In this document: piece after piece, positions 54,021 through 63,113 of the stretch
How the letters are laid out: each line of letters opens with the position of its first letter
Numbering within the stretch: the stretch's first letter is position 1
Made by a program: the position numbers and the translations under genes
Notes under the pieces: model-generated
Database searches by the model: none
Told to the model about the DNA's origin: nothing
The model's input: the letters and a program-made list of their open reading frames with translations, nothing else
Assembly (NCBI GenBank): GCA_913060475.1
Contig: CAJXSD010000007.1
Span: forward strand, 52,338-116,337
Reading direction: 5' to 3'
DNA: 64,000 nt
From: an uncultured Paracoccaceae bacterium
GTDB lineage: Bacteria > Pseudomonadota > Alphaproteobacteria > Rhodobacterales > Rhodobacteraceae

Positions 54021-54745
54021 AAAACACGGTAATACAGCCAGTCAGGAAAAAACTGACTGGCGCGAAACACCCAACTGAACATGCGTGGAAACGATCGTTT
54101 GAACCGTGTCGTTTCCATATGATCCAACGTCAGGCGTGCCGCCTGATCCGGCGTCATGATGAACGGCATTTTGAATTCGTTTTTATCCGTCAAACGGGTT
54201 TTGATGAACCCTGGATTGACCACCTGCACCCGCACCCCCGTTTTGCGCAGGTCGTAATACATGGATTCTGCCAGGCTCATGATACCCGCCTTGGACGCGC
54301 CATAGCCCACGGCACCGGGCAGCCCGCGAAACCCTGACAGGCTGGATGTCAAAACGATATGGCCTGTGTCCCGCGCGACCATATCCGGCACCACATGTCC
54401 CAGAACACGCGCCGCGCCGGTCAGGTTGATATCCAACATGTCAACAACCTGTTGTGCATTCCAATCCTGCGCACGTTGGGGCCAATAGACGGCCGCTAAA
54501 AACACCAGCCCATCTATCCGTCCGATCTGCGCCCATGCCTGCGCCACAGACCGGGGATCCGCAATGTCCATGGCAATGGCGCGGGCCTTGGGGCCCAATT
54601 CCGCGGCCAGATCATCCAGCCGTGATCGATTGCGGGCCGACAGGATGACATCGGCCCCTTTGGCGACCATCTGGCGGGCTAGGTCTTGGCCCAAACCTTC
54701 GCTGGCACCGACAATCCAATATGTTTTTCCTGACACGCTAGGCAT
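54017..54745 (-). CDS. SDR-family oxidoreductase in the sigma-E-linked operon
   Basis: A 242-residue short-chain dehydrogenase: cofactor motif VGASEGLGQDLARQM, NLTGAARVLGHVVP, catalytic Ser-Tyr-Lys in VLTSSLSGFRG and YGASKAGIMSL, followed by NPGFIKTRLT. A C-terminal extension ([20 protein letters not shown]) may contact the membrane. Last gene of a four-gene minus-strand operon, overlapping the MFS gene by 8 nt. The gene's end overlaps the convergent chemoreceptor stop by 4 nt. Confidence 0.88.
   Translation of the reverse strand: MPSVSGKTYWIVGASEGLGQDLARQMVAKGADVILSARNRSRLDDLAAELGPKARAIAMDIADPRSVAQAWAQIGRIDGLVFLAAVYWPQRAQDWNAQQVVDMLDINLTGAARVLGHVVPDMVARDTGHIVLTSSLSGFRGLPGAVGYGASKAGIMSLAESMYYDLRKTGVRVQVVNPGFIKTRLTDKNEFKMPFIMTPDQAARLTLDHMETTRFKRSFPRMFSWVFRASQFFPDWLYYRVF
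54037..54061. other. Perfect 9-bp hairpin at the 3' ends of convergent genes
   Basis: GCCAGTCAG (54037-54045) and CTGACTGGC (54053-54061) with a GAAAAAA loop lie inside the last codons of the minus-strand SDR and just past the chemoreceptor stop. It may end the chemoreceptor transcript, although no T tract follows on the plus strand. Confidence 0.4.
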
Positions 54746-56003
54746 TCGTTTTTCCCCGTTTGATGTGCCACACCATGGCCAAGGCTGCCAATTTCAACAG
54801 GCAGGGCACCAGCGCATAGGCGACCGACAACGCATATAACCCTTGTACGGATGGTGCGGCATTTGGATCAAAACCAAACAGGGCAACCGCAGGCAGCACC
54901 GTAATCGCCGCAATCGCAAGGCTGAGTTTTGACACAAAGGCCCACAAACCAAAGGCCAGATCCTGCGAGGCATCGCGCACCCGCCCCAGCTGCACCGAAA
55001 ACACGGCCGGCAAAATCACCATATCCGCGCCCAGCGTTGCCCCCGACAGCACACAGATCAGCGCGAAATAGGCGATATCACCTGATTGCAAGGTATAGGC
55101 CCAAACAAAACACACGACGGACAAAACCATGGCCCAAGCCAACACCACAAAGGCATCATAGCGCTGTGCCAAGGCCGACCACAGCGGGGCCGACACCGCC
55201 GCCGACAGGAAAAACCCGATCAATAACGGTCCGGCCCAGTCCCCCGCATCCAAACGGTATTCGACAAAAAACAAAAACAGCGTTGATGTCACCGCCACGG
55301 GCAGCGCATTCAGCCCCCCCAACACCAACAGGGCGCGCAGACTGCGGTCGCGCAAAATGGGCATCGGATCAACCGCTGGCGCGACCACCGCATGATCGGT
55401 CACGGCCCATCGGGCCACCCCCGCCACCGCGACCCAGGCCACAATGACAAACGCCAGCGCAAATCCGAAAAACGGATAATCCATCGCGGGCGCAAATGCC
55501 GTTGGGGCAATGGCTGCCAAACAGACGCCCAACAAATTACCCCCTTCGCGCATTTGTGACAGGCGCATCATTGCGGTGCGGTCAGGATAGTGATGCAATC
55601 CCAAGGCATAGACGCGGATATAAAGGAAACTGAACCCCGAGAACACCGCCGCCAAAGACAGGCAAAACCAAACCAGCGGCGGCAAAAATATGACAGGTGA
55701 AAACAGCGCCAGCATCCCCAACCCCATAACACCGGTCGCCAACCACAGGGGCCATGCGCCAAATCCTGCGGTCCGCGCGGCGATTACGCCCAAAACAGGG
55801 TCCTGGACCACATCCAACCCCCGCAGACCAAACAGCACCAAACCCAACGATGTCAAAGACAGCGCATAGGTATCGGAATAAAATTTGGGCGCATGCAAAT
55901 AAATGGGCAAGCCCGCCATGCCCAGCATCAGACCCAAAATGGCAAACCGCCACATGGGGGGACGCAGGGCCAAATTACGATACCTCGGTTTGCGGTGGCG
56001 CAC
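54738..56003 (-). CDS. MFS transporter (GPH-like)
   Basis: A 421-residue transporter with about twelve hydrophobic segments, resembling the glycoside-pentoside-hexuronide:cation symporters (LGLVLFGLRGLDVVQDPVLG, a typical GPH first-loop motif, and GFSFLYIRVYALGLHHYPDR). It sits between DUF1365 and SDR genes, with overlaps on both sides. In Rhodobacter sphaeroides an RpoE-controlled operon contains a comparable transporter, from memory. The cargo is unknown. The start could also be Met17 (55955). Confidence 0.85.
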   Translation of the reverse strand: MRHRKPRYRNLALRPPMWRFAILGLMLGMAGLPIYLHAPKFYSDTYALSLTSLGLVLFGLRGLDVVQDPVLGVIAARTAGFGAWPLWLATGVMGLGMLALFSPVIFLPPLVWFCLSLAAVFSGFSFLYIRVYALGLHHYPDRTAMMRLSQMREGGNLLGVCLAAIAPTAFAPAMDYPFFGFALAFVIVAWVAVAGVARWAVTDHAVVAPAVDPMPILRDRSLRALLVLGGLNALPVAVTSTLFLFFVEYRLDAGDWAGPLLIGFFLSAAVSAPLWSALAQRYDAFVVLAWAMVLSVVCFVWAYTLQSGDIAYFALICVLSGATLGADMVILPAVFSVQLGRVRDASQDLAFGLWAFVSKLSLAIAAITVLPAVALFGFDPNAAPSVQGLYALSVAYALVPCLLKLAALAMVWHIKRGKTNA

Positions 56004-56730
56004 TGCGGTCGCGGTAAATCGCGCCCTTTAATTTCAGCTTCAACGCCTGAAAATAAATCAATCCCAAAACGCGCCGCGACCCAAAGGGGCGGCGCAGCAT
56101 GGACCACAAAATATCGCCTGTCCGCATCACCCGCCGCGGCCCGACCAGATTGGCCATCAGCCCACCGCCGGGGTGATCCAAATTGATCCAGATGAACACC
56201 TTATCCGGTTGAATATCAAACCGAAATTCGTACTGCCCCTCGATCGGTTGAAAAGGCGAGACATGGAATATTTTTTCCGCATGCATCCGATCACTGCGCG
56301 TGATGGGGCGCAGATCAGGGTGATAACACAAATACGAATGACGATCGCCAAAGGTGTTGTTCACCTCGGCAATCACGGCGCATAATTCATTGTCACGGTT
56401 GTGCAGCAACCAAAAACTGACGGGGTTAAACACATGCCCCCAAATGCGCGGCTGGGCCAGCAACAAAACAGGGCCGTCCAGATCCAACCCACGATCGCGG
56501 ATCACCTGCCGCACCCATAGCGCACCGATGCCGCGTTTTTGCGGGCCACCATGGTCACGATCCAGCAACCCGCAAAACAGCCCCGATTTACGCGAAAACA
56601 GCCAAGGCGCAGGGCCATCGTGTTCAGCATCCAGCAAAACATAATCAACGCTATAGCGAAACGCGTTTTTTAACGCACCCTTGCGGCCATGCCAGGTTGT
56701 GGCGCGAATATGGTCAACAGGGGTGATCAT
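55975..56730 (-). CDS. DUF1365 family protein
   Basis: A 251-residue protein starting MITPVDHIRATTWHGRKGAL, with the DUF1365 features VFNPVSFWLLHNRDNELCAV, AEVNNTFGDRHSYLC and FHVSPFQPIEGQYEFRF. The family almost always accompanies an FAD amine-oxidase-like protein and often a cyclopropane-synthase-like methyltransferase; roles in fatty-acid modification have been proposed. Its ATG overlaps the upstream FAD-oxidoreductase stop (ATGA). No further Met is needed, so the longer frame to 56841 is not used. Confidence 0.88.
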   Translation of the reverse strand: MITPVDHIRATTWHGRKGALKNAFRYSVDYVLLDAEHDGPAPWLFSRKSGLFCGLLDRDHGGPQKRGIGALWVRQVIRDRGLDLDGPVLLLAQPRIWGHVFNPVSFWLLHNRDNELCAVIAEVNNTFGDRHSYLCYHPDLRPITRSDRMHAEKIFHVSPFQPIEGQYEFRFDIQPDKVFIWINLDHPGGGLMANLVGPRRVMRTGDILWSMLRRPFGSRRVLGLIYFQALKLKLKGAIYRDRSAPPQTEVS

Positions 56731-58025
56731 TCCGCCGCGGTTGCCAAGGATTCGCGCGCCATAATGCCCGCGGCCACGTCTAACCCACTGGACAGGCCAT
56801 CTTCGTGGAACCCGTTTTTCATCCATGCACCACAAAACCACGTATTGTTTTGCCCATTCAGGGCCGCAACCGCCGCCTGTCCGCCCAGCGCATCCAGGTC
56901 ATAGACAGGATGGCGCAGGGTCACCTGATCATAGATCAGTTCCTGTTTGATGGGATGTGTGGTGTTAAGGGTCACAAACATCGGATCGTCCATGGGAATA
57001 GGCTGCAGCGAATTCATCCAATAGGTCAGATCAATGCGATCGGTTACCTTGTCGGCGCGTTCGGTATAAACCCAACTGGCCCAACATTTTTTCCGCGCAG
57101 GCATGACCGTTTCATCACAATGCAGAATGATATCATTGGGTTGATACCGAATGGCCCCCAAGGCGGCGGTTTCCGCCGCAGTCGGGTCAGCCAACAGGCG
57201 CAAACTGTCGTCGGAATGGGTGGCCATCACCACATCATCAAACGCCTGAGGCACATGGCCCGGTGCCTTGACCAACACGCCCGTTTCTGTGCGTTTGACC
57301 CATTCGATGGCGGCCCCCAGACGGATGGACACATCGCGTTTGCGCAATGCCTGTTCGACACGCGACACATATTCGCGCGATCCACCGTTCACCGTGTACC
57401 ACTGATGCTGACCACTATGGCTAAGCAGGGCGTGGTTTTCGAAAAACTGCAGCATCGCATAGGCCGGGAAATCCATGATTTTTTCGGTGGGTGTCGACCA
57501 AATCGCACCAGACAGCGGCAACAGGTAATAATCGCGGAACCAGTCGCCCGTGCCCAAACGATCTAGAAAACCACCGATGGTCAAACTGCGATCCTGGGCG
57601 ACGGCCAGACCCTGGGAATTGAATTTCAAAATATCCGCAATCATGCGCAGAAATTTGGGGTTCAATGCGTTTTTGCGTTGGGCGAACATGGCGTCCAGAT
57701 TGCGCAGCGCATATTCAATCCGCCCCCCCGCGACCGATGCGCCAAAGCTCATGTTGCTAAGCGTGACGGGGACATCCAGTTCTTCGAACAATTTCACCAT
57801 ATGGGGATAATTGACATAGTTGAACACAATGAACCCTGTGTCCACGGGCTGATCCGACCGTTTGCCGGCAACGACAGTGCGCGCATGGCCACCCAGTCGA
57901 TTTTCCGCCTCGTACAGGGTGACGTGATGGTGTTTCGACAATTCATAGGCCGCACCCAGCCCCGTGATGCCTGCACCAATCACAGCGATGTTTCGTTTTT
58001 CATAGGGGGATTTGGCAAATGTCAT
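56727..58025 (-). CDS. FAD-dependent oxidoreductase (amine-oxidase-like, fatty-acid-modification type)
   Basis: A 432-residue flavoprotein. The FAD-binding motif is NIAVIGAGITGLGAAYELSK (GAGITG), with LYEAENRLGGHARTV and PVDTGFIVFN, and GGSREYVSRVEQALR later. Related to the oxidoreductases of bacterial furan/cyclopropane fatty-acid clusters. First gene of a minus-strand operon (FAD oxidoreductase, DUF1365, MFS, SDR) divergent from rpoE-chrR. A candidate sigma-E promoter lies just upstream. Confidence 0.9.
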   Translation of the reverse strand: MTFAKSPYEKRNIAVIGAGITGLGAAYELSKHHHVTLYEAENRLGGHARTVVAGKRSDQPVDTGFIVFNYVNYPHMVKLFEELDVPVTLSNMSFGASVAGGRIEYALRNLDAMFAQRKNALNPKFLRMIADILKFNSQGLAVAQDRSLTIGGFLDRLGTGDWFRDYYLLPLSGAIWSTPTEKIMDFPAYAMLQFFENHALLSHSGQHQWYTVNGGSREYVSRVEQALRKRDVSIRLGAAIEWVKRTETGVLVKAPGHVPQAFDDVVMATHSDDSLRLLADPTAAETAALGAIRYQPNDIILHCDETVMPARKKCWASWVYTERADKVTDRIDLTYWMNSLQPIPMDDPMFVTLNTTHPIKQELIYDQVTLRHPVYDLDALGGQAAVAALNGQNNTWFCGAWMKNGFHEDGLSSGLDVAAGIMARESLATAAE

Positions 58026-58057
58026 CTGGACGCCTTTTTTCGTTCATTTTTATACAG

Positions 58058-58084
58058 ATACGCCCAAAGCACGCAATTGGATGA
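58058..58084 (-). promoter_or_regulatory. Candidate sigma-E promoter for the FAD-oxidoreductase operon
   Basis: On the minus strand TCATCC (58079-58084), one base off TGATCC, is followed after 18 nt by TAT (58058-58060). The spacing equals that of the rpoE-side promoter. A sigma-70-like pair TTGCGT/TATAAA with 16-nt spacing overlaps it, so assignment is uncertain. Confidence 0.4.
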
Positions 58085-58102
58085 AAATATTTTGCAAAAA
58101 TG

Positions 58103-58131
58103 TGATCCAGCCGGCGCAGTGTGACGTAAAT
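58103..58131 (+). promoter_or_regulatory. Sigma-E (RpoE) promoter of rpoE-chrR
   Basis: TGATCC (58103-58108), 18 nt, then TAAAT (58127-58131). This closely matches the TGATCC-N18-TAAGA consensus I recall for RpoE of Rhodobacter sphaeroides, and fits autoregulation of rpoE. Transcription would start about 58138, downstream of the first in-frame ATG, which helps to place the rpoE start. Confidence 0.7.
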
Positions 58132-58238
58132 CGGATATGACGTTACTAGACACCAGGTTGAGACGAATTGAAGCCTCGCCCTCAGGGCAGGTTTGTGATA
58201 GCCGTGGTGTATCTGTAGCGCATAAAAAGGATGGCGTC

Positions 58239-58781
58239 TTGGATAAAACGCCAAATGACCAATGGGTCGCAATGATCCGCCGCATTACCCGGGACCGCGA
58301 CGTGTCGGCCTTTGAGGTATTGTTCGATCATTTCGCGCCGCGGGTGAAGTCATTTTTGATGAAATCCGGTGCCGACAGCACACTGGCCGAAGAATGCGCC
58401 CAAGAGGTCATGGCAACCGTTTGGCAAAAATCGCACCTGTTTGATCCGACACGTGCCAGCGCATCAACATGGATTTTTACCATTGCGCGGAACAAGAAAA
58501 TTGATGCCTTGCGGAAACTGAAACGGCCCGAACCAGATGATCTGGGCTGGGGCATGGACCACGAACCCGACCAAGAGGACGTGATCAGCCTGCAACAGGA
58601 AACCCAGCGGTTGGGCAATGCGTTGTCAGAACTGCCCCAAAAACAACGGGATTTATTGGAACAAGCCTTTTTTAATGAAAAATCGCACAGTGAAATTGCG
58701 GCAGATACCGGTTTACCACTGGGCACAATCAAATCGCGCATTAGGTTAGCATTAGATAAACTGCGCCATAGCATGAGCTAG
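58239..58781 (+). CDS. rpoE: ECF sigma factor RpoE (singlet-oxygen response)
   Basis: A 180-residue sigma factor from the TTG at 58239 (AAGGATGG 7 nt upstream), the size of R. sphaeroides RpoE (about 181). Region 2: AFEVLFDHFAPRVKSFLMKS, EECAQEVMATVWQKSHLFD, TWIFTIARNKKIDALRK. Region 4: LPQKQRDLLEQAFFNEKSHS, LPLGTIKSRIRLALDKLRH. The frame extends to an ATG at 58137, but that lies at or before the predicted transcription start. Directly followed by its anti-sigma factor. Confidence 0.93.
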   Translation: MDKTPNDQWVAMIRRITRDRDVSAFEVLFDHFAPRVKSFLMKSGADSTLAEECAQEVMATVWQKSHLFDPTRASASTWIFTIARNKKIDALRKLKRPEPDDLGWGMDHEPDQEDVISLQQETQRLGNALSELPQKQRDLLEQAFFNEKSHSEIAADTGLPLGTIKSRIRLALDKLRHSMS

Positions 58782-58786
58782 AATAC

Positions 58787-59437
58787 ATGAAGACGACGAA
58801 ACCCATAACCCACCACTTGACCGATCAGGATTTGATGGACTACGCGACCGGCAAGATGGAGGAATCCTTTGCATTAGCCGCGGCGGTCCATGTTTCAATG
58901 TGCGACGCATGCCGCGCCACGCTCAGCAGCTTTGATGCTGTTGGTGGGGCCGTTTTGGACAGCGTGCCAGATCAGCAAATGTCGCAGGGATCCTTTGACA
59001 AAACGATGGCGCTGATTGCGGCATTGCCAGACGAACCCGTCACGCGCAAACAGCCCGCCAATCTGCCCGACGCCTTGGCGGGATACATTGGCACATCCTT
59101 AAACGATATCAAATGGACCCCCATCGGTATGGGTGTAAAACAGAAAATTTTGAAAACCGGCGACACAGGAACGGCACGGATGCTGTATATTCCTGCGGGC
59201 ACAGCCGTTCCCGATCACGGGCACAAGGGGCGCGAATGGACTTTGGTTCTGCAGGGTGCGTTTTTTGATGAAACGGGCCATTTTGGGCCGGGTGATATCG
59301 AAATCGCGGATCCCAGCGTGGAACACACGCCCACGGCGGCGGCGGGTGACGCCTGTATCTGTCTGGCTGTCACGGACGCCCCGCTGCGGTTTTCGGGCCT
59401 GTTGCACAGATTGGTCCAGCCGCTATTGCGGATCTAA
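58787..59437 (+). CDS. chrR: ChrR-type zinc anti-sigma factor
   Basis: A 216-residue cupin-fused anti-sigma factor that holds RpoE inactive until singlet oxygen or similar stress. The N-terminal zinc anti-sigma domain has His35-x3-Cys39-x2-Cys42 (HVSMCDAC). The C-terminal cupin carries metal ligands His144, His146, Glu150 and His180, the same pattern and nearly the same numbering as I recall for R. sphaeroides ChrR (His141, His143, Glu147, His177). It starts 5 nt after rpoE and ends overlapping the convergent cysQ-like gene. Confidence 0.95.
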   Translation: MKTTKPITHHLTDQDLMDYATGKMEESFALAAAVHVSMCDACRATLSSFDAVGGAVLDSVPDQQMSQGSFDKTMALIAALPDEPVTRKQPANLPDALAGYIGTSLNDIKWTPIGMGVKQKILKTGDTGTARMLYIPAGTAVPDHGHKGREWTLVLQGAFFDETGHFGPGDIEIADPSVEHTPTAAAGDACICLAVTDAPLRFSGLLHRLVQPLLRI

Positions 59438-60205
59438 CGCTGCAATCAATTCGGCGTGGGGGGCGCGGGCACCGGCCACAACCCCACGCAGTTTTGGGGT
59501 GCGCCCATTAAAGGACAAGGGCGCGCCAAATTTATCCGTGACCGATCCCCCCGCCAGTTCGATCAGCAGCGCGCCCGCGGCAATATCCCATTCCCAACTG
59601 TCGCGCAGGGTAATCATGGCATCATAACGCCCCTGCGCCACCAGGGCCAAACGATAGGCCAAGGATGGCCTGAAATGGCGCGAAAAATCGGGCCGTTTGT
59701 TATTTTTCCAATGTGTCTCGGACATCACAGGGCGGGTTGCAATGACACGCGCACCTGTCAGGGTGGATGTGCCGCTGACCTGCAAGGGCACATCATTCAA
59801 AAATGCCCCCTGATCCCGATCAGCAACATACATCAAATCCATCAGCGGGACATAAACCACGGCTGTCTGCACCTGTCCGCGTCGCACAACGGCCAACGAA
59901 TGCGCCCAAGTGCGTTCACCCGCAATGAACGATCGTGTCCCATCCAAGGGGTCAATCACGAAACAGCTGTCTTGTTGCAACCGGTCGGGCGTATCTGCGG
60001 TTTCTTCGGACAGCCACCCATAATGGGGCCGCTGCGCCAACAGGGTGGATTTCAACAGGGCATCAATTTGCAAATCTGCCTGTGTGACGGGGCCTGCGCC
60101 ATCCTCTTTGTCCCAGATGTCATAGGTCTGCCCCCAAAATCCGGTGGCAATATCGCCTGCGGCACGGGCCGCGTTGATCAACAGGGACAGATCAGTTTCC
60201 GGCAA
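59423..60205 (-). CDS. CysQ-like 3'(2'),5'-bisphosphate nucleotidase / inositol-phosphatase family
   Basis: A 260-residue Mg-dependent phosphatase. Motif 1 is WLSEETAD and FVIDPLDGTRSFIAG; motif 2 is SWEWDIAAGALLIELAGG. The SEE plus DPLDGT pattern resembles CysQ, which removes 3'-phosphoadenosine-5'-phosphate formed in sulfate assimilation, but inositol phosphates are possible. It overlaps PmbA/TldD upstream by 14 nt. Confidence 0.87.
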   Translation of the reverse strand: MPETDLSLLINAARAAGDIATGFWGQTYDIWDKEDGAGPVTQADLQIDALLKSTLLAQRPHYGWLSEETADTPDRLQQDSCFVIDPLDGTRSFIAGERTWAHSLAVVRRGQVQTAVVYVPLMDLMYVADRDQGAFLNDVPLQVSGTSTLTGARVIATRPVMSETHWKNNKRPDFSRHFRPSLAYRLALVAQGRYDAMITLRDSWEWDIAAGALLIELAGGSVTDKFGAPLSFNGRTPKLRGVVAGARAPHAELIAALDPQ

Positions 60206-61535
60206 TCTTCATGCCCTCAACCAACAGGGACGGAACGACCCCCGACAAATGCTGACGCGCGTCATTGGCCGGCACGATGGATCGCAACATGTCACGCAGA
60301 TTGCCCGCGATGGTCAATTCATTCACCGGATAGGCGATTTCACCGTTTTCCACCCAAAATCCGGATGCCCCGCGCGAATAATCGCCCGTGTTGGGATTGA
60401 TCGTCGATCCGATCATCGACGTCACCAATAACCCCGTGCCCATATCGCGCAGCAAATCTGCGCGGCTGGCGGTGCCTTGGGTCAGGGCGATGTTCCAATT
60501 CGATGGGCTTGGCCCACTGGACACCCCTCGCGCGGCATTGGCGGTCGATGTCATCCCCAATTTCCGCGCATTGGCCAAATCCAATGTCCAGCCCTGCAAG
60601 ACGCCATCGCGCACAATGTCACGGCGCTGGGTGGCCAAACCTTCGGCATCAAACAAGCGTGATCCGGAAATGCGCGGTCTGTGGGGGTCTTCGATGACAG
60701 ACAGATGCGCGGGCAACACCTGTTTGCCCAAATCATCAATCAACCACGATGATCCACGCGCAATCGCCGCACCATTGACCGCGGACAACAGGTGCCCGAT
60801 CAGGCTGGATGAAATACGTTCATCAAACAAAACCGGATAGGTCCCCGTCGCAGGCCGCCGCGCATTCAATCGCGACAACGCCCGTTCTGCGGCCGATGTG
60901 CCAATGGCGCCATTTGATCGCAGATCACTGGCATAGACGCGGCTGTCCCCGTCATAGTCGCGTTCCATATCTGCCCCTTGGCCCGCGATGGCCATGCAGG
61001 ACACAGACCGCGCCGTCCGTTTATAGCCCCCCGAAAACCCGTTGGTAGCCGCCAGATAGATATCAGATGCGCTATATCCTGCCCCCGCTTCGACCTGTGA
61101 AATACCGCTGTGATCCAGGGCCGCTTGTTCGGCTTCGCGGGCATCGCGTTCCAGCGCCGCGGGGTCGGGTTCGTCCGACGGATCGCATAAATCCAACGCC
61201 GCCGCATCCCAAGATGTTGCCAACTGCGCCGGATCGGCCAGACCGGCATAGGCATCTGTTGGCGCTTCATGCGCCATGGCGATGGCGCGTTCGGCCATGA
61301 TGCGCAGGGTGTCATCGCGCACGTCAGACCCCGACACAATTGCGGTTTTGCCATCCTTGAACACGCGCAGGCCGATATCGACCCCTTCGGAACGTTCGGC
61401 ATGTTCCAATTCTGCCTGACGCACCTCGATGGAAATTGACGTGCCTTGGATTGCAACAGCATCCGCATGATCTGCCCCCGCCTTGCGGGCCATATCCAAC
61501 AGGGATTGGGTGATCGTTTGCAATGAATGCTGCAT
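60192..61535 (-). CDS. pmbA: TldD/PmbA family metalloprotease-like protein
   Basis: A 447-residue protein starting MQHSLQTITQSLLDMARKAG. It matches TldE/PmbA, the partner of TldD in processing of modified peptides and in CcdA antitoxin turnover. Motifs are SIEVRQAELEHAERSEGVD, GLRVFKDGKTAIVSGSD, and the C-terminal glycine-rich GDYSRGASGFWVENGEIAYP with VNELTIAGNLRDML. TldD itself is not in the window. An upstream Met (61559) is discarded. Confidence 0.92.
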   Translation of the reverse strand: MQHSLQTITQSLLDMARKAGADHADAVAIQGTSISIEVRQAELEHAERSEGVDIGLRVFKDGKTAIVSGSDVRDDTLRIMAERAIAMAHEAPTDAYAGLADPAQLATSWDAAALDLCDPSDEPDPAALERDAREAEQAALDHSGISQVEAGAGYSASDIYLAATNGFSGGYKRTARSVSCMAIAGQGADMERDYDGDSRVYASDLRSNGAIGTSAAERALSRLNARRPATGTYPVLFDERISSSLIGHLLSAVNGAAIARGSSWLIDDLGKQVLPAHLSVIEDPHRPRISGSRLFDAEGLATQRRDIVRDGVLQGWTLDLANARKLGMTSTANAARGVSSGPSPSNWNIALTQGTASRADLLRDMGTGLLVTSMIGSTINPNTGDYSRGASGFWVENGEIAYPVNELTIAGNLRDMLRSIVPANDARQHLSGVVPSLLVEGMKIAGN

Positions 61536-61601
61536 GTCTGCCTCGCGCGTTGATATCACCCTATGACCTAGTCAGTCCCCCCACAAAAGGCAAGTGTAAG
61601 C

Positions 61602-63113
61602 CTAGCGCAGGCGTTGTCCATTGGCATAGACGGACCCGTCTGGTTTTACCTCAAGGTCGGATGTCATTTCATCGTCCCCCGTCGGGGCCAGAAACGCGCC
61701 CATCATCATACGGCCCATGAACACCTGATCCGATGGCACCAAACCAGAGTTCACCAAATCATCCAGCGTCTTGTTCAATCCTGTGATGGTGAATGTCATG
61801 CGCCCCTCGGGGCGGGGTAACCCGTCAAAGGTGCGGGTGTCAGAATTATCCAGACGAAAGGCCCCGTTCCCCACCAAACGCGTGCCCAGGCCCGCGATGG
61901 TCAGATCGTTCAAGGTCAAACTGTTCAGCTGGCCCAAATCCGCGGGGTCGATATCGTCGATCACATCCTCAAGATCAAACAGGTTCATCCCCAACAGACC
62001 CCGCCCGCTGAGGTTCAGCGCCAAATCCAATGGCCCGCGATCCAATGACCCCATTGGATCAAACATGGACCATAGCGTTTCGGAAACGGTCAAATCCTGC
62101 ATGGACCAAGCCACATCAAAGGATTGTTCATCCTGTGACGCGCCGATGGGCATATCCAGGTTATATGTGATACCCGCAATCCGGCCACTGACCGGGATGG
62201 GCATATCAGGGGCCACAACGTCAAATTCGATCCCCTGCGATCCGCCCTGCACTGCCACGCTTTGCGGGGATATGGCCGATGTCCATTCGCCCGCCCCTTG
62301 GCGAAATGCGATTTGGCCGTTGGTTTGCGCGTCTTTGAACTGCACCGACAGGTCCAACCCCTGATGGGTCACCGCCGATGTCAACGTCAACCCCGCCGCT
62401 AGGGCTGGGGCCAAATCGGTGCGATTGACCCCATAGGGGACATTGGATTGTTCCGCATAGGTCATACCATCCAATCGCACCAAAACGTCAAAGGCGGCAT
62501 TTTCCGACGGATCATCAAAGGTCATTGAAAAATCAACCCGATCCATCGTTGCGTTAGTGGTGCGTTGTGTGATGTCGCCCGATTTAACGACCATCGCGCC
62601 CTGCAACCCTTGGATCGTGACGAAACCGCCCAAATCCATGTTTTGCACATCAGGGTCGTCGAATTCCACATCCACAATCGACATTGCATAGTTGTCGATA
62701 TCATAGACGTAATGCAGTTCTTGGCCACGTTCTTGCACATAGGTGCCGTTGCCCTGAACCCGTTGTTCAAATGTGATGCTATCGCGCTGTGATCCGTCAA
62801 TAATATCCAGCTGCATTTCCACGCGCTCGGGGAATTCGATATCCACACGATTTGGACCGGATTGCACAAAATCAATCGCATTGCCGCGCAGGGAAACGGA
62901 AATATCCCCTTCGGGCAGGGATTGCGTTAAAATCATATCTTGAACGGCCAACGTATCTTGGGATTGGGACACAGTGGCGCGCACGGTATATCCGTATTCC
63001 TGTAACTGCGTGCGAAAATCATCCCAAACTTGGGTATTGGTAATATCGGCATAGGCGGGCCCACTAAATACCGCGCAGATCGCTAAAATTGATGTTTGTA
63101 CCTTAAATCGCAT
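61602..63113 (-). CDS. DUF2125 family exported protein
   Basis: About 503 residues from MRFKVQTSILAICAVFSGPA, a clear signal peptide ending AYA-D. The rest is a long beta-rich domain (SVSLRGNAIDFVQSGPNRVD, MQLDIIDGSQRDSITFEQRV, ALAAGLTLTSAVTHQGLDLS) with no catalytic motif. It corresponds to DUF2125 proteins common in Rhodobacterales, of unknown, probably periplasmic or envelope function. The Met at 63113 is preferred to that at 63122, since the hydrophobic signal begins there. Confidence 0.8.
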   Translation of the reverse strand: MRFKVQTSILAICAVFSGPAYADITNTQVWDDFRTQLQEYGYTVRATVSQSQDTLAVQDMILTQSLPEGDISVSLRGNAIDFVQSGPNRVDIEFPERVEMQLDIIDGSQRDSITFEQRVQGNGTYVQERGQELHYVYDIDNYAMSIVDVEFDDPDVQNMDLGGFVTIQGLQGAMVVKSGDITQRTTNATMDRVDFSMTFDDPSENAAFDVLVRLDGMTYAEQSNVPYGVNRTDLAPALAAGLTLTSAVTHQGLDLSVQFKDAQTNGQIAFRQGAGEWTSAISPQSVAVQGGSQGIEFDVVAPDMPIPVSGRIAGITYNLDMPIGASQDEQSFDVAWSMQDLTVSETLWSMFDPMGSLDRGPLDLALNLSGRGLLGMNLFDLEDVIDDIDPADLGQLNSLTLNDLTIAGLGTRLVGNGAFRLDNSDTRTFDGLPRPEGRMTFTITGLNKTLDDLVNSGLVPSDQVFMGRMMMGAFLAPTGDDEMTSDLEVKPDGSVYANGQRLR

